From NCBI GenBank assembly GCA_030529855.1, contig JAUMWC010000001.1, forward strand, positions 156,823-220,822: 64,000 bases of DNA, written 5' to 3'. A program made the translations under genes and the position numbers. The DNA is from Gemella sp. (lineage in GTDB: Bacteria; Bacillota; Bacilli; Staphylococcales; Gemellaceae). Below are positions 9,541 to 18,441 of the stretch, in pieces. Position 1 is the first letter of the stretch; each line of letters begins with the position of its first letter. The notes below the pieces were generated by a model. It had not been told where the DNA came from and ran no database searches. It saw only the letters and a list, made by a program, of their open reading frames with translations.

Positions 9541-10572
9541 TTAAGATTTTATTAAAACTTTTATTTCATGTCCTGCCATAACAGTTTCAAATGCTTCTCT
9601 TGCTTCAGCTACTGTAAATACTTTTGTTATCATTTTATCTATTGCAATTTTCTCTTTTGCTAATAAATCTAGCGCAAGTCTCCAAGATGATGGTTTTTGT
9701 GAACGACAACCAATGTAGTGTAATTCTCTTTGAATTATTGTTTCTTGGTCTAATGAATTGAACTTTTCAGCAAATAATCCTACTTGAACAAAATCTCCCA
9801 TTTTTTTTACAAGTGGTAAGGCTGCATTTACTGCAACTATCGCTCCAGAGCAATCAAAAGCTTTATCTACTCCATAACCATTTGTTTCTCTTAATACTAC
9901 TTCTTCTAGACTCTCTTTTAGGGTATCTACGGCTATATCAATTCCTATTTCTTTTGCTAGTTCTAGTCTTGGTGTATCTCTAGTAATTCCTGATATGATT
10001 ACTTTAGCTCCGTTCGCTTTCGCTACTTGTGCTACTAGTAAACCAATTGGCCCAGGACCAATTACTAATACAACATCACCTTCTTTTACAGATGTTTTTT
10101 CCATAACTGCGTGTGTACAACAAGCTAGAGGTTCTGTAAATGATGCTGCCTCTAATGTTACATTATCTGGTAAAACGTGACATGACTCTTCCCTTGATAA
10201 TACATATTTTGTCATACTACCATTTACTTGTGTCCCTATCCCTTTTCTGTGAGCACATAAGTTATAGTCTTTACTTTCACAGTAAATACATTCTCCACAA
10301 GTTTCAAATGTTGTTTCACTTGTTACTCTATCCCCAACTTTTAAGTTCTTAACATCCGGTCCTACTTCTACAACTGTACCTGAAAATTCATGCCCCAATG
10401 TTACTGGTAAATTCTTACTGTTATATTGTCCTTTAAATGTGTGAATATCTGAACCACAAATACCTGTAAATCCAACTTCTATTTTTACTCTATCTCCATA
10501 AACCTGTGGTTCTTCTACTTCTAATACTTCTAAATTGTCATAACCTGCTTTTGTTTTTACTACTGCTAACAT
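9541..10572 (-). CDS. Zinc-dependent polyol dehydrogenase (sorbitol/threonine dehydrogenase type)
   Basis: The product is a 343-residue medium-chain dehydrogenase of the zinc class. It has the catalytic zinc ligands in GICGSDIHTFKG and GHEFSG, the structural zinc cysteines CGECIYCESKDYNLC, and a Rossmann motif VIGPGPIGLLVAQVAKANGA. It should oxidise a polyol or polyol phosphate with NAD(P)+. Its place in the operon, 10 bases after a GatD-like gene and downstream of a polyol PTS, suggests action on the imported sugar-alcohol phosphate or a second isomer. The exact substrate cannot be read from sequence. Confidence 0.85.
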   Translation of the reverse strand: MLAVVKTKAGYDNLEVLEVEEPQVYGDRVKIEVGFTGICGSDIHTFKGQYNSKNLPVTLGHEFSGTVVEVGPDVKNLKVGDRVTSETTFETCGECIYCESKDYNLCAHRKGIGTQVNGSMTKYVLSREESCHVLPDNVTLEAASFTEPLACCTHAVMEKTSVKEGDVVLVIGPGPIGLLVAQVAKANGAKVIISGITRDTPRLELAKEIGIDIAVDTLKESLEEVVLRETNGYGVDKAFDCSGAIVAVNAALPLVKKMGDFVQVGLFAEKFNSLDQETIIQRELHYIGCRSQKPSSWRLALDLLAKEKIAIDKMITKVFTVAEAREAFETVMAGHEIKVLIKS

Positions 10573-10582
10573 ATTTTTTCTC

Positions 10583-11620
10583 CTATAATTCTATTAGTAC
10601 CTTGTTATATACTTCTTTTCTATTTAATATCATTTCAAATGCTTTATTAACTTCTTCCACACTAAATATGTGAGATATAAAACTTTCTACATCAACTTTT
10701 CCATTTTCAATTAAATGCAACGCATTCGACCATTCTCTTCCTGGAAATGGTGCAGAATATGAATTCCAAAATCCTTTTAAAGTTAATTCTTTTCTAAAAA
10801 TACTTTCGAATGCTTCTTCTCTTATGACTACATCTTTATAAGCAATCCCTGTGTACCCAACTTTTCCTGCTTTACGTGTTAACAATAAAGCTTGTTCTTG
10901 GGTTATTGGAGTTCCTGCACATTCTAACGATACATCTACTCCTACTCCTAAAGTATATTCTGATATTTTTTCTTCTAAGTTTTCTTTCACTGAATTTACT
11001 GTATAATCAGCCCCTAATTCTAAAGCTTTTTCTAGTTTTGCATCATCTATATCTACCATAATAAGTTTACTTGCTCCTGCAGCTCTAGCTGCTTGCATTG
11101 TAAGCATACCTATAGTTCCAGCTCCTAAAACTAGGACGGTGTCTCCAAGTTGAATATTTATCCCCATTATAGAATGCATAACAACTGCCAAGGGTTCTAT
11201 AAAACTGGCTTTTTTATAATCTAAATCTCCAATATACATTAGGTTTTCTTCTGGTAATGTACAATATTCTGCAAACCCGCCATAGAAATGTGTACCTATC
11301 ATCTTGTAGTCATCACACATTGAATATAATCCTTGTTCACAATACAAACAATCTTTACAAGGAATAAATGGAATAGCTACAACCCTATCTCCTTCTTTAA
11401 ACTTAGTTACATCAGAACCTGTTTCTATAACCTGCCCTACAAATTCATGACCCATAACTGCTGGATACCTATATTTCCATTTTGTTTGCATTTTATGAAT
11501 ATCTGAACCACATATACCACAAAACTTAACTTTGATTTTTACTTCTTTGCTACCACAAGTTATTTCTTCTACTTCCCTAGTCTCTATTTTATTTCCTTCA
11601 TATAAAACTGCTGCTTTCAT
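10583..11620 (-). CDS. gatD: GatD-like polyol-phosphate dehydrogenase
   Basis: This 345-residue zinc alcohol dehydrogenase resembles galactitol-1-phosphate 5-dehydrogenase GatD. Features include GICGSDIHKMQ, GHEFVGQV, four structural cysteines in CKDCLYCEQGLYSMC, a VLGAGTIGML Rossmann loop, and the GatD-like segment NSYSAPFPGREWSNAL. It is expected to oxidise the product of the adjacent PTS to a ketose phosphate. Family recognition is good; whether the substrate is a hexitol or pentitol phosphate is open. Confidence 0.8.
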   Translation of the reverse strand: MKAAVLYEGNKIETREVEEITCGSKEVKIKVKFCGICGSDIHKMQTKWKYRYPAVMGHEFVGQVIETGSDVTKFKEGDRVVAIPFIPCKDCLYCEQGLYSMCDDYKMIGTHFYGGFAEYCTLPEENLMYIGDLDYKKASFIEPLAVVMHSIMGINIQLGDTVLVLGAGTIGMLTMQAARAAGASKLIMVDIDDAKLEKALELGADYTVNSVKENLEEKISEYTLGVGVDVSLECAGTPITQEQALLLTRKAGKVGYTGIAYKDVVIREEAFESIFRKELTLKGFWNSYSAPFPGREWSNALHLIENGKVDVESFISHIFSVEEVNKAFEMILNRKEVYNKVLIEL

Positions 11621-11639
11621 ATTTTCACCTTCTTAATCA

Positions 11640-11673
11640 AAAGAGATGATTACTTGGCAGCAATCATCTCTTT
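11640..11673 (-). terminator. Hairpin between PTS and dehydrogenase genes
   Basis: An AAAGAGATGATT / AATCATCTCTTT stem with a 10-base loop follows the gatC stop on minus. The T-run after it is short (TTTT), so it may be a partial terminator or an RNA processing or stability element that lowers expression of the downstream dehydrogenases. Confidence 0.6.
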
Positions 11674-11689
11674 ATTTATATTCTTCTGA

Positions 11690-12961
11690 CTAGTAGAATA
11701 ATTGTGCAAATTTAAGGATTAGCCAGTTGAAGAAGTTTCCTCCCATGTCTAGTGAAGATAGCTTAGTAGCTCCCTCGAATCCTTCTAAAGTAACTCCTTG
11801 CATCATTTGAGTATGAACGTCTGTAAAGTCTGTTGCCATTAATAATGATAAAGCAATTACAAATGTACCTGCTATTACAGAGTGGAGAATGTTTCCACGT
11901 CTGTTAGCTACGATGAATGATACGTAGAATGGAATTGTTGCTAAATCTCCGAATGGTAACACTTTGTTCCCAGGGATGATAATTGCTAATAACAATGTAA
12001 TAGGAACTAAAATTAATCCTGTAGAGATATTTGATGGGTGCCCAATTGATACTGCCGCATCAAGACCAATGTATAAATCTCTACCTTTGTATTTGTTTTT
12101 CATGTATTCTCTTACTGACTCCGATACTGGAATTAATCCTTCCATTAAAAGTTTAACCATACGAGGCATTAACATCATAAAGGCTGCCATTGCAATACCG
12201 GCTTTAAACACTGCACCAATGTCATATTGAGCTAATCCACCAAGAATCATACCTAATACTAGACCAACAATCATAGGCTCCCCAAAGATACCAAATCTCT
12301 TTTGAATTGTTTCAGCATCAATGTGAACATCTTTAATTCCAGGAATCTTAGATACTAACCATCCTATTGGAATACCAATAAATCCAAACGCTGCTGTAGA
12401 TCCTGTTGGTAACGAGATACCTTTAAGACCGTAAACTTGTTCAACATCTCTTTGTGTTCTATCTGCCATAATAAGAACCATAATTTCATATAACGCTGAA
12501 CATAAAATAGCAAACCACCAAGATCCACCAGATACTACATAACCAGTTGCTCCAGCAGCTATAAAGTGCCAGTAGTTCCACACATCAATATCTAATGTTC
12601 TTGTTAATCTTAAAGCAATCATAATAATGTTGATTGCTAAACTTATAGGGATAAGTACAGCGGCTACTGGAGATGCCCAAGATCCTGCTGCAGCACCTGG
12701 CCATCCAACATCAACAACTTCTAATTGTAATCCGTAAAGTTCTACAATTTTTTTAGTAATTGGACCTAAATTACTAGTAAGAATCCCTACTACTACGTTG
12801 ATACCTACAAAACCTATACCAATTGTAAGACCCGAACGAATAGCTTTACCTAATGGTACCTTAAAAATTAAAGCTAATATAAATATCGCTAGTGGCAAAA
12901 TAACCGTTGGTCCTAGACCTAATACATATTGCACACCATCGTATAATTTCTGCATATCCAT
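11690..12961 (-). CDS. gatC: PTS galactitol-family transporter subunit IIC
   Basis: IIC is the membrane channel of a PTS that imports and phosphorylates a sugar alcohol. The 423-residue protein has about ten to twelve hydrophobic segments and typical EIIC-GAT features, including GGSWWFAILCSALYE and the loop GHPSNISTGLI. IIB and IIA genes lie directly upstream, completing a split-subunit system. GatC-type channels are also used for pentitols, so galactitol is not assured. Confidence 0.88.
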   Translation of the reverse strand: MDMQKLYDGVQYVLGLGPTVILPLAIFILALIFKVPLGKAIRSGLTIGIGFVGINVVVGILTSNLGPITKKIVELYGLQLEVVDVGWPGAAAGSWASPVAAVLIPISLAINIIMIALRLTRTLDIDVWNYWHFIAAGATGYVVSGGSWWFAILCSALYEIMVLIMADRTQRDVEQVYGLKGISLPTGSTAAFGFIGIPIGWLVSKIPGIKDVHIDAETIQKRFGIFGEPMIVGLVLGMILGGLAQYDIGAVFKAGIAMAAFMMLMPRMVKLLMEGLIPVSESVREYMKNKYKGRDLYIGLDAAVSIGHPSNISTGLILVPITLLLAIIIPGNKVLPFGDLATIPFYVSFIVANRRGNILHSVIAGTFVIALSLLMATDFTDVHTQMMQGVTLEGFEGATKLSSLDMGGNFFNWLILKFAQLFY

Positions 12962-13013
12962 GAGAAATCCTCCTTTTAAATATATTTGTTATTTATTAAT
13001 TTATAACCTAAAA

Positions 13014-13292
13014 TTATTGTAAGTGAGATAAAATCTCTTCTTCTAATTCTTCTTCACCGAAACCAGTAATATATGACGTTGCAATGATTGCTGGAATTGA
13101 ATATGTTGTTGGCAACATAGTTGTTGAAACTATTAAATCTGCTTGGCTTTGTAAAGATGCCGCTTCAGAAATTTGAATTTGCTTTAAGTCTACATCTAAA
13201 TTATGTTTCTTTACTAATTCCGTTACCTTATTTACTACTATTGTTGATGTTGCAATTCCTGCTCCACATGCTATTAAAACTGTTTTTGTCAT
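13014..13292 (-). CDS. gatB: PTS galactitol-family subunit IIB
   Basis: IIB passes phosphate from IIA to the incoming polyol. The phosphorylated cysteine is Cys9 in LIACGAGIATST when translation starts at 13292. I chose this ATG over one 15 bases further upstream because that one lies inside the ribosome site (ATGGAGGAAAATAAAATG). The product is 92 residues, normal for a single-domain EIIB-GAT, and sits between IIA and IIC. Confidence 0.88.
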   Translation of the reverse strand: MTKTVLIACGAGIATSTIVVNKVTELVKKHNLDVDLKQIQISEAASLQSQADLIVSTTMLPTTYSIPAIIATSYITGFGEEELEEEILSHLQ

Positions 13293-13344
13293 TTTATTTT
13301 CCTCCATATATTTAGATTATTGTTATTTTTAAATTTTTATGACC

Positions 13345-13797
13345 TTATTTTGTTATTATGTTGTAAATCTCTTCTTCACTTGAGCTTTCCAGTATATTTT
13401 GATAACATTCAGCATCAGCAAATTGTTTAATAATTCCTGATAATACAGTTACCTGATCTTCATTTTTACTTATTAAAAGTAATAATAGTACTTTTACTTC
13501 TAACTCTTTAGAGTTAGTTCCCATATCTCTAAATACTATTGGATTTTTAGGTTTCACTACTACAATACTATTCGTATTAACATGAACTGAATCTGTGTGC
13601 GGTATCGCTATATTATATCCTGGGAATTCTAAACCTGTTGGAAATGTTTTTTCTCTCTCTAATACAGCCTCATAAAAACTTTCCTTAACTTTCCCTCTCT
13701 GTACTAAAGAAGTATTAACATTCTTTAAAATCTCCTCAAATGTAGTTCCTTCTACATCTAAATAGATATTCTCTTTACTAAAGTATTTTCCTTCCAT
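13345..13797 (-). CDS. gatA: PTS fructose/galactitol-type subunit IIA
   Basis: IIA receives phosphate from HPr at a histidine and hands it to IIB. The 150-residue EIIA-2 domain shows the active-site motif NIAIPHTDS. It lies between the EIIA-like gene 13814-14200 and gatB, in the expected IIA-IIB-IIC order. Confidence 0.87.
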   Translation of the reverse strand: MEGKYFSKENIYLDVEGTTFEEILKNVNTSLVQRGKVKESFYEAVLEREKTFPTGLEFPGYNIAIPHTDSVHVNTNSIVVVKPKNPIVFRDMGTNSKELEVKVLLLLLISKNEDQVTVLSGIIKQFADAECYQNILESSSEEEIYNIITK

Positions 13798-13813
13798 ACT
13801 GTGACTCCTAACT

Positions 13814-14200
13814 TCATATATTTTCTATCATTATTTCCAAATCTTTTTTGTTTGCTTTAAACATTTCTTCAACAAACATACTATCTAATAATTTACCTAC
13901 TAATCTAAATGCTTTTTCCTTATCTTTTTCATGGTTCTCTTTGAGTAAAATAAATAATACTTTCTCATTAAAACCATCTACCCTTAAAACAATATTTTCT
14001 AAAGCGTTGTCTGTTATCAAATGTGGAAGATAAAAATCCTCATATATTTTTACTATTCCCAATTGTTCTCTTAACTTTAAATCTTCAAACAATTTACTAG
14101 CATCTGTTATTATTTGTTTTTTTTGTAAATAAATAGATGTTTCTTTATACACATCGTCAATACTTTCTAATTTTTTAATTTTTAAAATATCTGTCTTCAT
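13814..14200 (-). CDS. Detached EIIA-like domain protein, probably a partner of the adjacent regulator
   Basis: The 128-residue product resembles an EIIA-2 domain, with YLPHLITDN in the place of the phosphorylated-histidine motif and a C-terminal helical part. Its ATG overlaps the stop of the PRD regulator by four bases (ATGA). In many MtlR/LicR-type regulators this domain is fused to the C-terminus. Here the regulator ends after its EIIB-like domain and this gene supplies the missing part. That reading is inference; it could also be a degenerate second IIA. Confidence 0.65.
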   Translation of the reverse strand: MKTDILKIKKLESIDDVYKETSIYLQKKQIITDASKLFEDLKLREQLGIVKIYEDFYLPHLITDNALENIVLRVDGFNEKVLFILLKENHEKDKEKAFRLVGKLLDSMFVEEMFKANKKDLEIMIENI

Positions 14201-15678
14201 AAATTTTCACCAAATATAACATTATTTATTTGCTTAATATCTTCTTCTAATAATAGTACATTGACATTTATTACTTTCCCCTCATAGTCTTTATCTAAAT
14301 TAACAGTCGATACTATATAATCAATTTTTGTTAAATCATATTCATTCAATTCTCTAGAAGACAATATATCTATTATATTTAATCTATTAAATCTTGTTTC
14401 CATCCTTTTTTTCAAAAACTGAGATGTTCCAAAACCACTATGGCAAACCAGAACTACATTCTTATTTGAAGTTTCTCCATCTAAGATTGATTGAATATAT
14501 AATGTAAGATAGGCCACTTCATCATCAGAAATATCATTGTGTAGAGTTTCCATTGAAATATTTTTTACATCTGTAAAAATTTCTTTAAATTCTTGTTTTA
14601 TTTTCTCTGTTAAAGGATTATTAATTGAAATCCCATATTTCAAACGTTTTATTAGCGCTCTTAAATGTAATTTAAAAGTATAATAGATGTGTTCATTATT
14701 TTTGAATTCAAATATCGTACTAGCAGATATCCTATTAAATAACTCTTCGGCTAACTTCTCTATATTTTTTTCTACAGAAATACTATTATTTTGATTTATA
14801 GTTCCTACACCTGTACTTACCAGGTATTGATATATGTAATATATCTCATTATCAGGTAGTTCAATATTCAATTCTTCTTCTAGTTCATTAGCGATATTCT
14901 GTGCTTCTACATAGTATTGCTTATCACTAGGTGTTATATGTTCAAAATATGAAACATAATTTCCGGCTCTCACTCTTTCAATAGAAATTAATATATGAAT
15001 CACAAAATTCGTATAGTATAAATCTCCTATTGTATAAGGTAATCTTTTTTCATACTTAGTTATTATGTGTTCTACTTTTTCTAAATTAGCAATTCCAAAT
15101 TTATCACCAAGTTCGGCTATAGTTTTACTGTCTATTCTTTCTGAATAATATTCTGAACTCTCAATATCATCAGAAATAAAATAATATTTATCAACTAATT
15201 CTGCTATCTTACGCCTGATATCTTTTTCTGAACCTATTATTTTGGTACCGTTCCTACTTCTTTCTAATATTAGATTATCTCCTAATAATTTTTGTTCTAG
15301 ATATTTTAAGTCATTAACAATGCTCGATATTCCTACATAATACTTATAAGATAAATTTTCTAAAGAAGTATATTCATTAGAGTGAATTAACATTCTATAC
15401 AACATTTTTATTCTTCGCTCTTCTATAGAATTTTTTGATAGTGCATTATTCTTAGACATTTCTTCAAAATGTGAAGTGGTAGTTAATTTAATCCCCTTAC
15501 CTTTTCTCTTTTCAAAAATTAAGTCTGTTCTTTCGTTAGATATTTTCTCTATATCTCTAAATACTGTTTTAGTCGAAACATTTAGTTCATCAGCAATTGT
15601 TTTTACAGGTAGGTAGTCTTTTTTATCTGAGAGAATTTTTATTAAATTTAGTTCTCTATCATTTAACTTAAACATCAA
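14197..15678 (-). CDS. PRD-containing BglG/MtlR-type transcriptional regulator of the polyol operon
   Basis: The 493-residue protein begins with a winged-helix domain (residues 1-60, KTIADELNVSTKTVFRDIEKIS). A second helix-turn-helix region and two PTS-regulation domains with histidines follow. A C-terminal EIIB-like domain has VCHSGFGTSQFLKKRM, with Cys in the phosphoacceptor position. Such proteins activate PTS operons according to phosphorylation by HPr and EII proteins. It is the first gene of the operon it probably controls, unlike typical MtlR in lacking the fused EIIA. Confidence 0.82.
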   Translation of the reverse strand: MMFKLNDRELNLIKILSDKKDYLPVKTIADELNVSTKTVFRDIEKISNERTDLIFEKRKGKGIKLTTTSHFEEMSKNNALSKNSIEERRIKMLYRMLIHSNEYTSLENLSYKYYVGISSIVNDLKYLEQKLLGDNLILERSRNGTKIIGSEKDIRRKIAELVDKYYFISDDIESSEYYSERIDSKTIAELGDKFGIANLEKVEHIITKYEKRLPYTIGDLYYTNFVIHILISIERVRAGNYVSYFEHITPSDKQYYVEAQNIANELEEELNIELPDNEIYYIYQYLVSTGVGTINQNNSISVEKNIEKLAEELFNRISASTIFEFKNNEHIYYTFKLHLRALIKRLKYGISINNPLTEKIKQEFKEIFTDVKNISMETLHNDISDDEVAYLTLYIQSILDGETSNKNVVLVCHSGFGTSQFLKKRMETRFNRLNIIDILSSRELNEYDLTKIDYIVSTVNLDKDYEGKVINVNVLLLEEDIKQINNVIFGENL

Positions 15679-15860
15679 TTACCTCCTTGTTCATTATTGT
15701 ATAACGTTTACATTTTTATGTTAATATTAAAAAATGTCCACTTCTATACTTAATTAATAGACATTTTATAAACATAACTTAGTACTAGACACATATAATC
15801 AGTTTTCAAAACTAATCTGTGTAACCTCTATGATATATATATATATATATATATTGTCAA
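15679..15860 (-). promoter_or_regulatory. Probable polyol-operon promoter with (AT)11 tract and 150-base leader
   Basis: On minus, a perfect TTGACA (15860-15855) is followed directly by 22 bases of alternating AT (15854-15833). Any -10 hexamer at normal spacing must therefore lie inside the repeat (TATATC-like). The leader to the regulator ATG holds an inverted repeat (ATGTCC near 15733, GACAT near 15760) and the palindrome AGTTTTCAAAACT at 15801-15813. No gene is seen between 15679 and 16006. Confidence 0.5.
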
Positions 15861-15955
15861 GGCTTTCTTTAAAAACAAAAATAATTATCATTATACGTTT
15901 TCAAATAGAATTCTTAACTTATACTTCACATTAACACCCTAAAAATCGAATAAAT

Positions 15956-15990
15956 AAAAAGAGACTACATTTTTCATGTAATCTCTTTTT
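15956..15990 (-). terminator. Terminator of thiI
   Basis: AAAAAGAGACTACAT and ATGTAATCTCTTTTT form a long stem with a TTTTC loop. On minus it ends in TTTTT 16 bases after the thiI stop. It is nearly symmetrical and could work in both directions. Confidence 0.85.
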
Positions 15991-16006
15991 GATATTTCTA
16001 TTTATC

Positions 16007-17251
16007 TTATAACAATCCTGAGAAGTCTTCTTGTTCTCTAATTATTTCTTCTTTATTTTCTTCGAATAGACTTACTCCTCTAGTATTTACTAAATAAGTT
16101 TTAACACTAGAAATTGTTTCGTCCATTAATTCTGAATAATCATCTCTTGCTTCATACTCAGTGATTTTTTCTAATTTTGGTCTTGTTTTTGGTGCTTTTG
16201 GCGTAAAGATTGTACAACAGTCTTCAAATGGAAGGTTTGAAATTTCGTAAGTTCCAATTTCTTCTGCAATCTTAATAATATCAACCTTGTCCATTGTTAA
16301 TAGGGGTCTTAAAACTGGCATGTTAGTTACTTCATTAATACAGTTCATTGATTCTAACGTTTGACTAGCTACTTGTCCTAATGACTCCCCAGTCGCTAAT
16401 GCTAGACAATCTTCTTGCTTAGCAATTCTATCAGCCACTCTTAACATAAAACGTCTTGTTGATGTCATTGTGTAGTTTGATGGTATTCTCTTAACGATTT
16501 CTGTTTGTAATTTTGTAAAGTTTACAACGTGAACTTTCACTGTTCCAATTACTTTAGATAATTCTTGGGCTAATGAGAATATTTTGTCTAATGCTTCTTT
16601 TGATGTGAATGGTGGTGATTGGAAGTGAAGCATTTCTACTTCTACTCCTTTTACTTGTAGCATGTGGGCAGCTACTGGTGAATCAATACCACCTGATAAT
16701 AATAATAGAGCTTTAGACGATGTATTAACTGGGAATCCACCTACCCCTTTGATAAAGTCTGTAAAGATAAAGATTCCTTCACTTCTTACTTCAACATTAA
16801 TAACAAAGTCTGGGTTTTTAACATCAACTTTTAAGTTAGGATAGTTTGTTAATACGTGACTTCCAAAGATATTATTTAATTCATTAGTGTTGTTAGGGAA
16901 GTTTTTGTTTGGTCGTTTTGTTTGAATTTTAAATTTGTAATTTTTATCTAATCTAGTTTGTAATAATAAATCGATGTTTTTCTTAGCGTCATCAATATCT
17001 AATCCTGCTCTCAGTACAGGCGAGAAGGTGTGAATACCTGGTATTCTTTTTAGTGATGCTAAAATTTCATCGATATATTCATTGTTATCTAGATGAATAT
17101 ACATTCTATCTCTCTTTGTTTGAATGTGGTATCCTTTGTATTCTCTAAAGTTTAATTTAATATTTTTTGTTAATTTTTTTAAGAATTCATTTCTGTTTCC
17201 AGATTTTAGAGTTAATTCCCCATATCTTACTATTATGTGACTATATTCCAC
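16007..17251 (-). CDS. thiI: tRNA 4-thiouridine synthase ThiI
   Basis: ThiI adenylates U8 of tRNA and transfers sulfur to form 4-thiouridine. The 414-residue protein has an N-terminal ferredoxin-like plus THUMP region (IIVRYGELTLKSGNR) and a PP-loop ATPase motif LLLSGGIDSPVAA at residues 184-194. It lacks the C-terminal rhodanese domain of the E. coli form, as is usual in Firmicutes. The partner cysteine desulfurase is directly upstream with an 11-base overlap. Confidence 0.94.
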   Translation of the reverse strand: MEYSHIIVRYGELTLKSGNRNEFLKKLTKNIKLNFREYKGYHIQTKRDRMYIHLDNNEYIDEILASLKRIPGIHTFSPVLRAGLDIDDAKKNIDLLLQTRLDKNYKFKIQTKRPNKNFPNNTNELNNIFGSHVLTNYPNLKVDVKNPDFVINVEVRSEGIFIFTDFIKGVGGFPVNTSSKALLLLSGGIDSPVAAHMLQVKGVEVEMLHFQSPPFTSKEALDKIFSLAQELSKVIGTVKVHVVNFTKLQTEIVKRIPSNYTMTSTRRFMLRVADRIAKQEDCLALATGESLGQVASQTLESMNCINEVTNMPVLRPLLTMDKVDIIKIAEEIGTYEISNLPFEDCCTIFTPKAPKTRPKLEKITEYEARDDYSELMDETISSVKTYLVNTRGVSLFEENKEEIIREQEDFSGLL

Positions 17252-18389
17252 TTTCGATTACCTCCGCAAATTGTGTATATTTATCTTTAAATGCTTTTAT
17301 AAATCCATCAATATCTTCTTGAGTTGTAAAGTAAGATAGACTCAATCTTATAGAACCCTTGATATTTTCTTCGCTTAATCCTCTTGCATATAGTGCTTCA
17401 TTTACACTGAATTTTTTAGAAGAACAAGCACTTGTTGTTGACACCATAACATTTTCTTCATTTAATGAATTTATTATAGCTTCTCCCTTAATTTTAGGTA
17501 GAGAAATATTTATTATTGAATCAACGAATCTTTCATTTTTAGGAGAGTTTACTTCCACATATTTAAGACTTGATAATTCATTGATTATTTTTTCTTTAAA
17601 AGCTGAATGTTTTTCTTTAATTTCTGCTATTCTTTCATTATATAATCTCATAGCTTTGGCCATAGAAACTATTGATGGTAAGTTAACTGTTCCGCTTCGC
17701 AGATTATCTTCTTGCCCACCACCATAATTAATATTTTGCACTGCTCTTCTTGATTTTACATATAATAATCCAATACCTTTTGGTCCGTGGAATTTGTGAG
17801 CTGATGCTGAATAAGAATCTACTTTACTTAAATCTATTTTTTCTTTCATTACCCCTTGTACACCATCTACGTGGAAGTGAACTTTTGGGTAATCTTTTAA
17901 TATTTCTATAATTTCTGCGATTGGCTGAATAGATCCAAATACATTATTAACTTGCATAACACTTAGTAAAACTGTATCTTTTGTTAATAATTTTTTTAGG
18001 TCTTCTAAATCTATTCTTCCCTCTGCATCAACCTTGACATAATCCAAAATAAATCCATCTTCTTCTAATGCTCTAAACGTTTCTAAAACTGATGGGTGTT
18101 CTATTTTTGAAACAATTATTCTATTACCAAAATCTTTTTTATGTTTTGCTGCACCTAGAATCGCAATATTATTTGATTCTGTAGCTCCTGCTGTGAAGTA
18201 AAGTTTATCTTTATCTACTTTTAGGATATCTGCTATTTGCGTTCTTGATGCATCTAGTAATTTAGCATTATTTTTTCCATAGTTATTTATACTTGCAGTA
18301 TTACCATAGAATTTCTCATTAACTTCTACATAAGTGTCTAGTACTTCTCTAAACATCTTTGTTGTAGCAGCATTGTCTAAATATATCAT
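17241..18389 (-). CDS. NifS-type cysteine desulfurase partnered with ThiI
   Basis: This pyridoxal-phosphate enzyme removes sulfur from cysteine. The 382-residue product shows YLDNAATT at the start, the PLP lysine in SASAHKFHGPKGIG, and the active cysteine loop TTSACSSK. Overlap with thiI matches the nifZ-thiI pair of Bacillus subtilis, so its main task is probably to supply persulfide for tRNA thiolation. A general iscS role cannot be excluded. Confidence 0.9.
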   Translation of the reverse strand: MIYLDNAATTKMFREVLDTYVEVNEKFYGNTASINNYGKNNAKLLDASRTQIADILKVDKDKLYFTAGATESNNIAILGAAKHKKDFGNRIIVSKIEHPSVLETFRALEEDGFILDYVKVDAEGRIDLEDLKKLLTKDTVLLSVMQVNNVFGSIQPIAEIIEILKDYPKVHFHVDGVQGVMKEKIDLSKVDSYSASAHKFHGPKGIGLLYVKSRRAVQNINYGGGQEDNLRSGTVNLPSIVSMAKAMRLYNERIAEIKEKHSAFKEKIINELSSLKYVEVNSPKNERFVDSIINISLPKIKGEAIINSLNEENVMVSTTSACSSKKFSVNEALYARGLSEENIKGSIRLSLSYFTTQEDIDGFIKAFKDKYTQFAEVIESGI

Positions 18390-18411
18390 TTTTTCTCCTT
18401 TAAAATACTTA

Positions 18412-18441
18412 AAAACTTAAGGTATATTTGCCTTAAGTTTT
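18412..18441 (-). terminator. Terminator after the thioesterase-like gene
   Basis: AAAACTTAAGG and CCTTAAGTTTT pair around an 8-base loop and overlap the stop codon of 18440-18871. On minus a TTTT tail follows, isolating the desulfurase-thiI pair downstream. Confidence 0.75.

Noticed and set aside
15700-15905. CcpA cre-like sites (around CGTTTACA at 15703 and TGAAAACG on minus near 15897)
   Set aside because: Each matches only half of the cre consensus well; not strong enough to list as a site.
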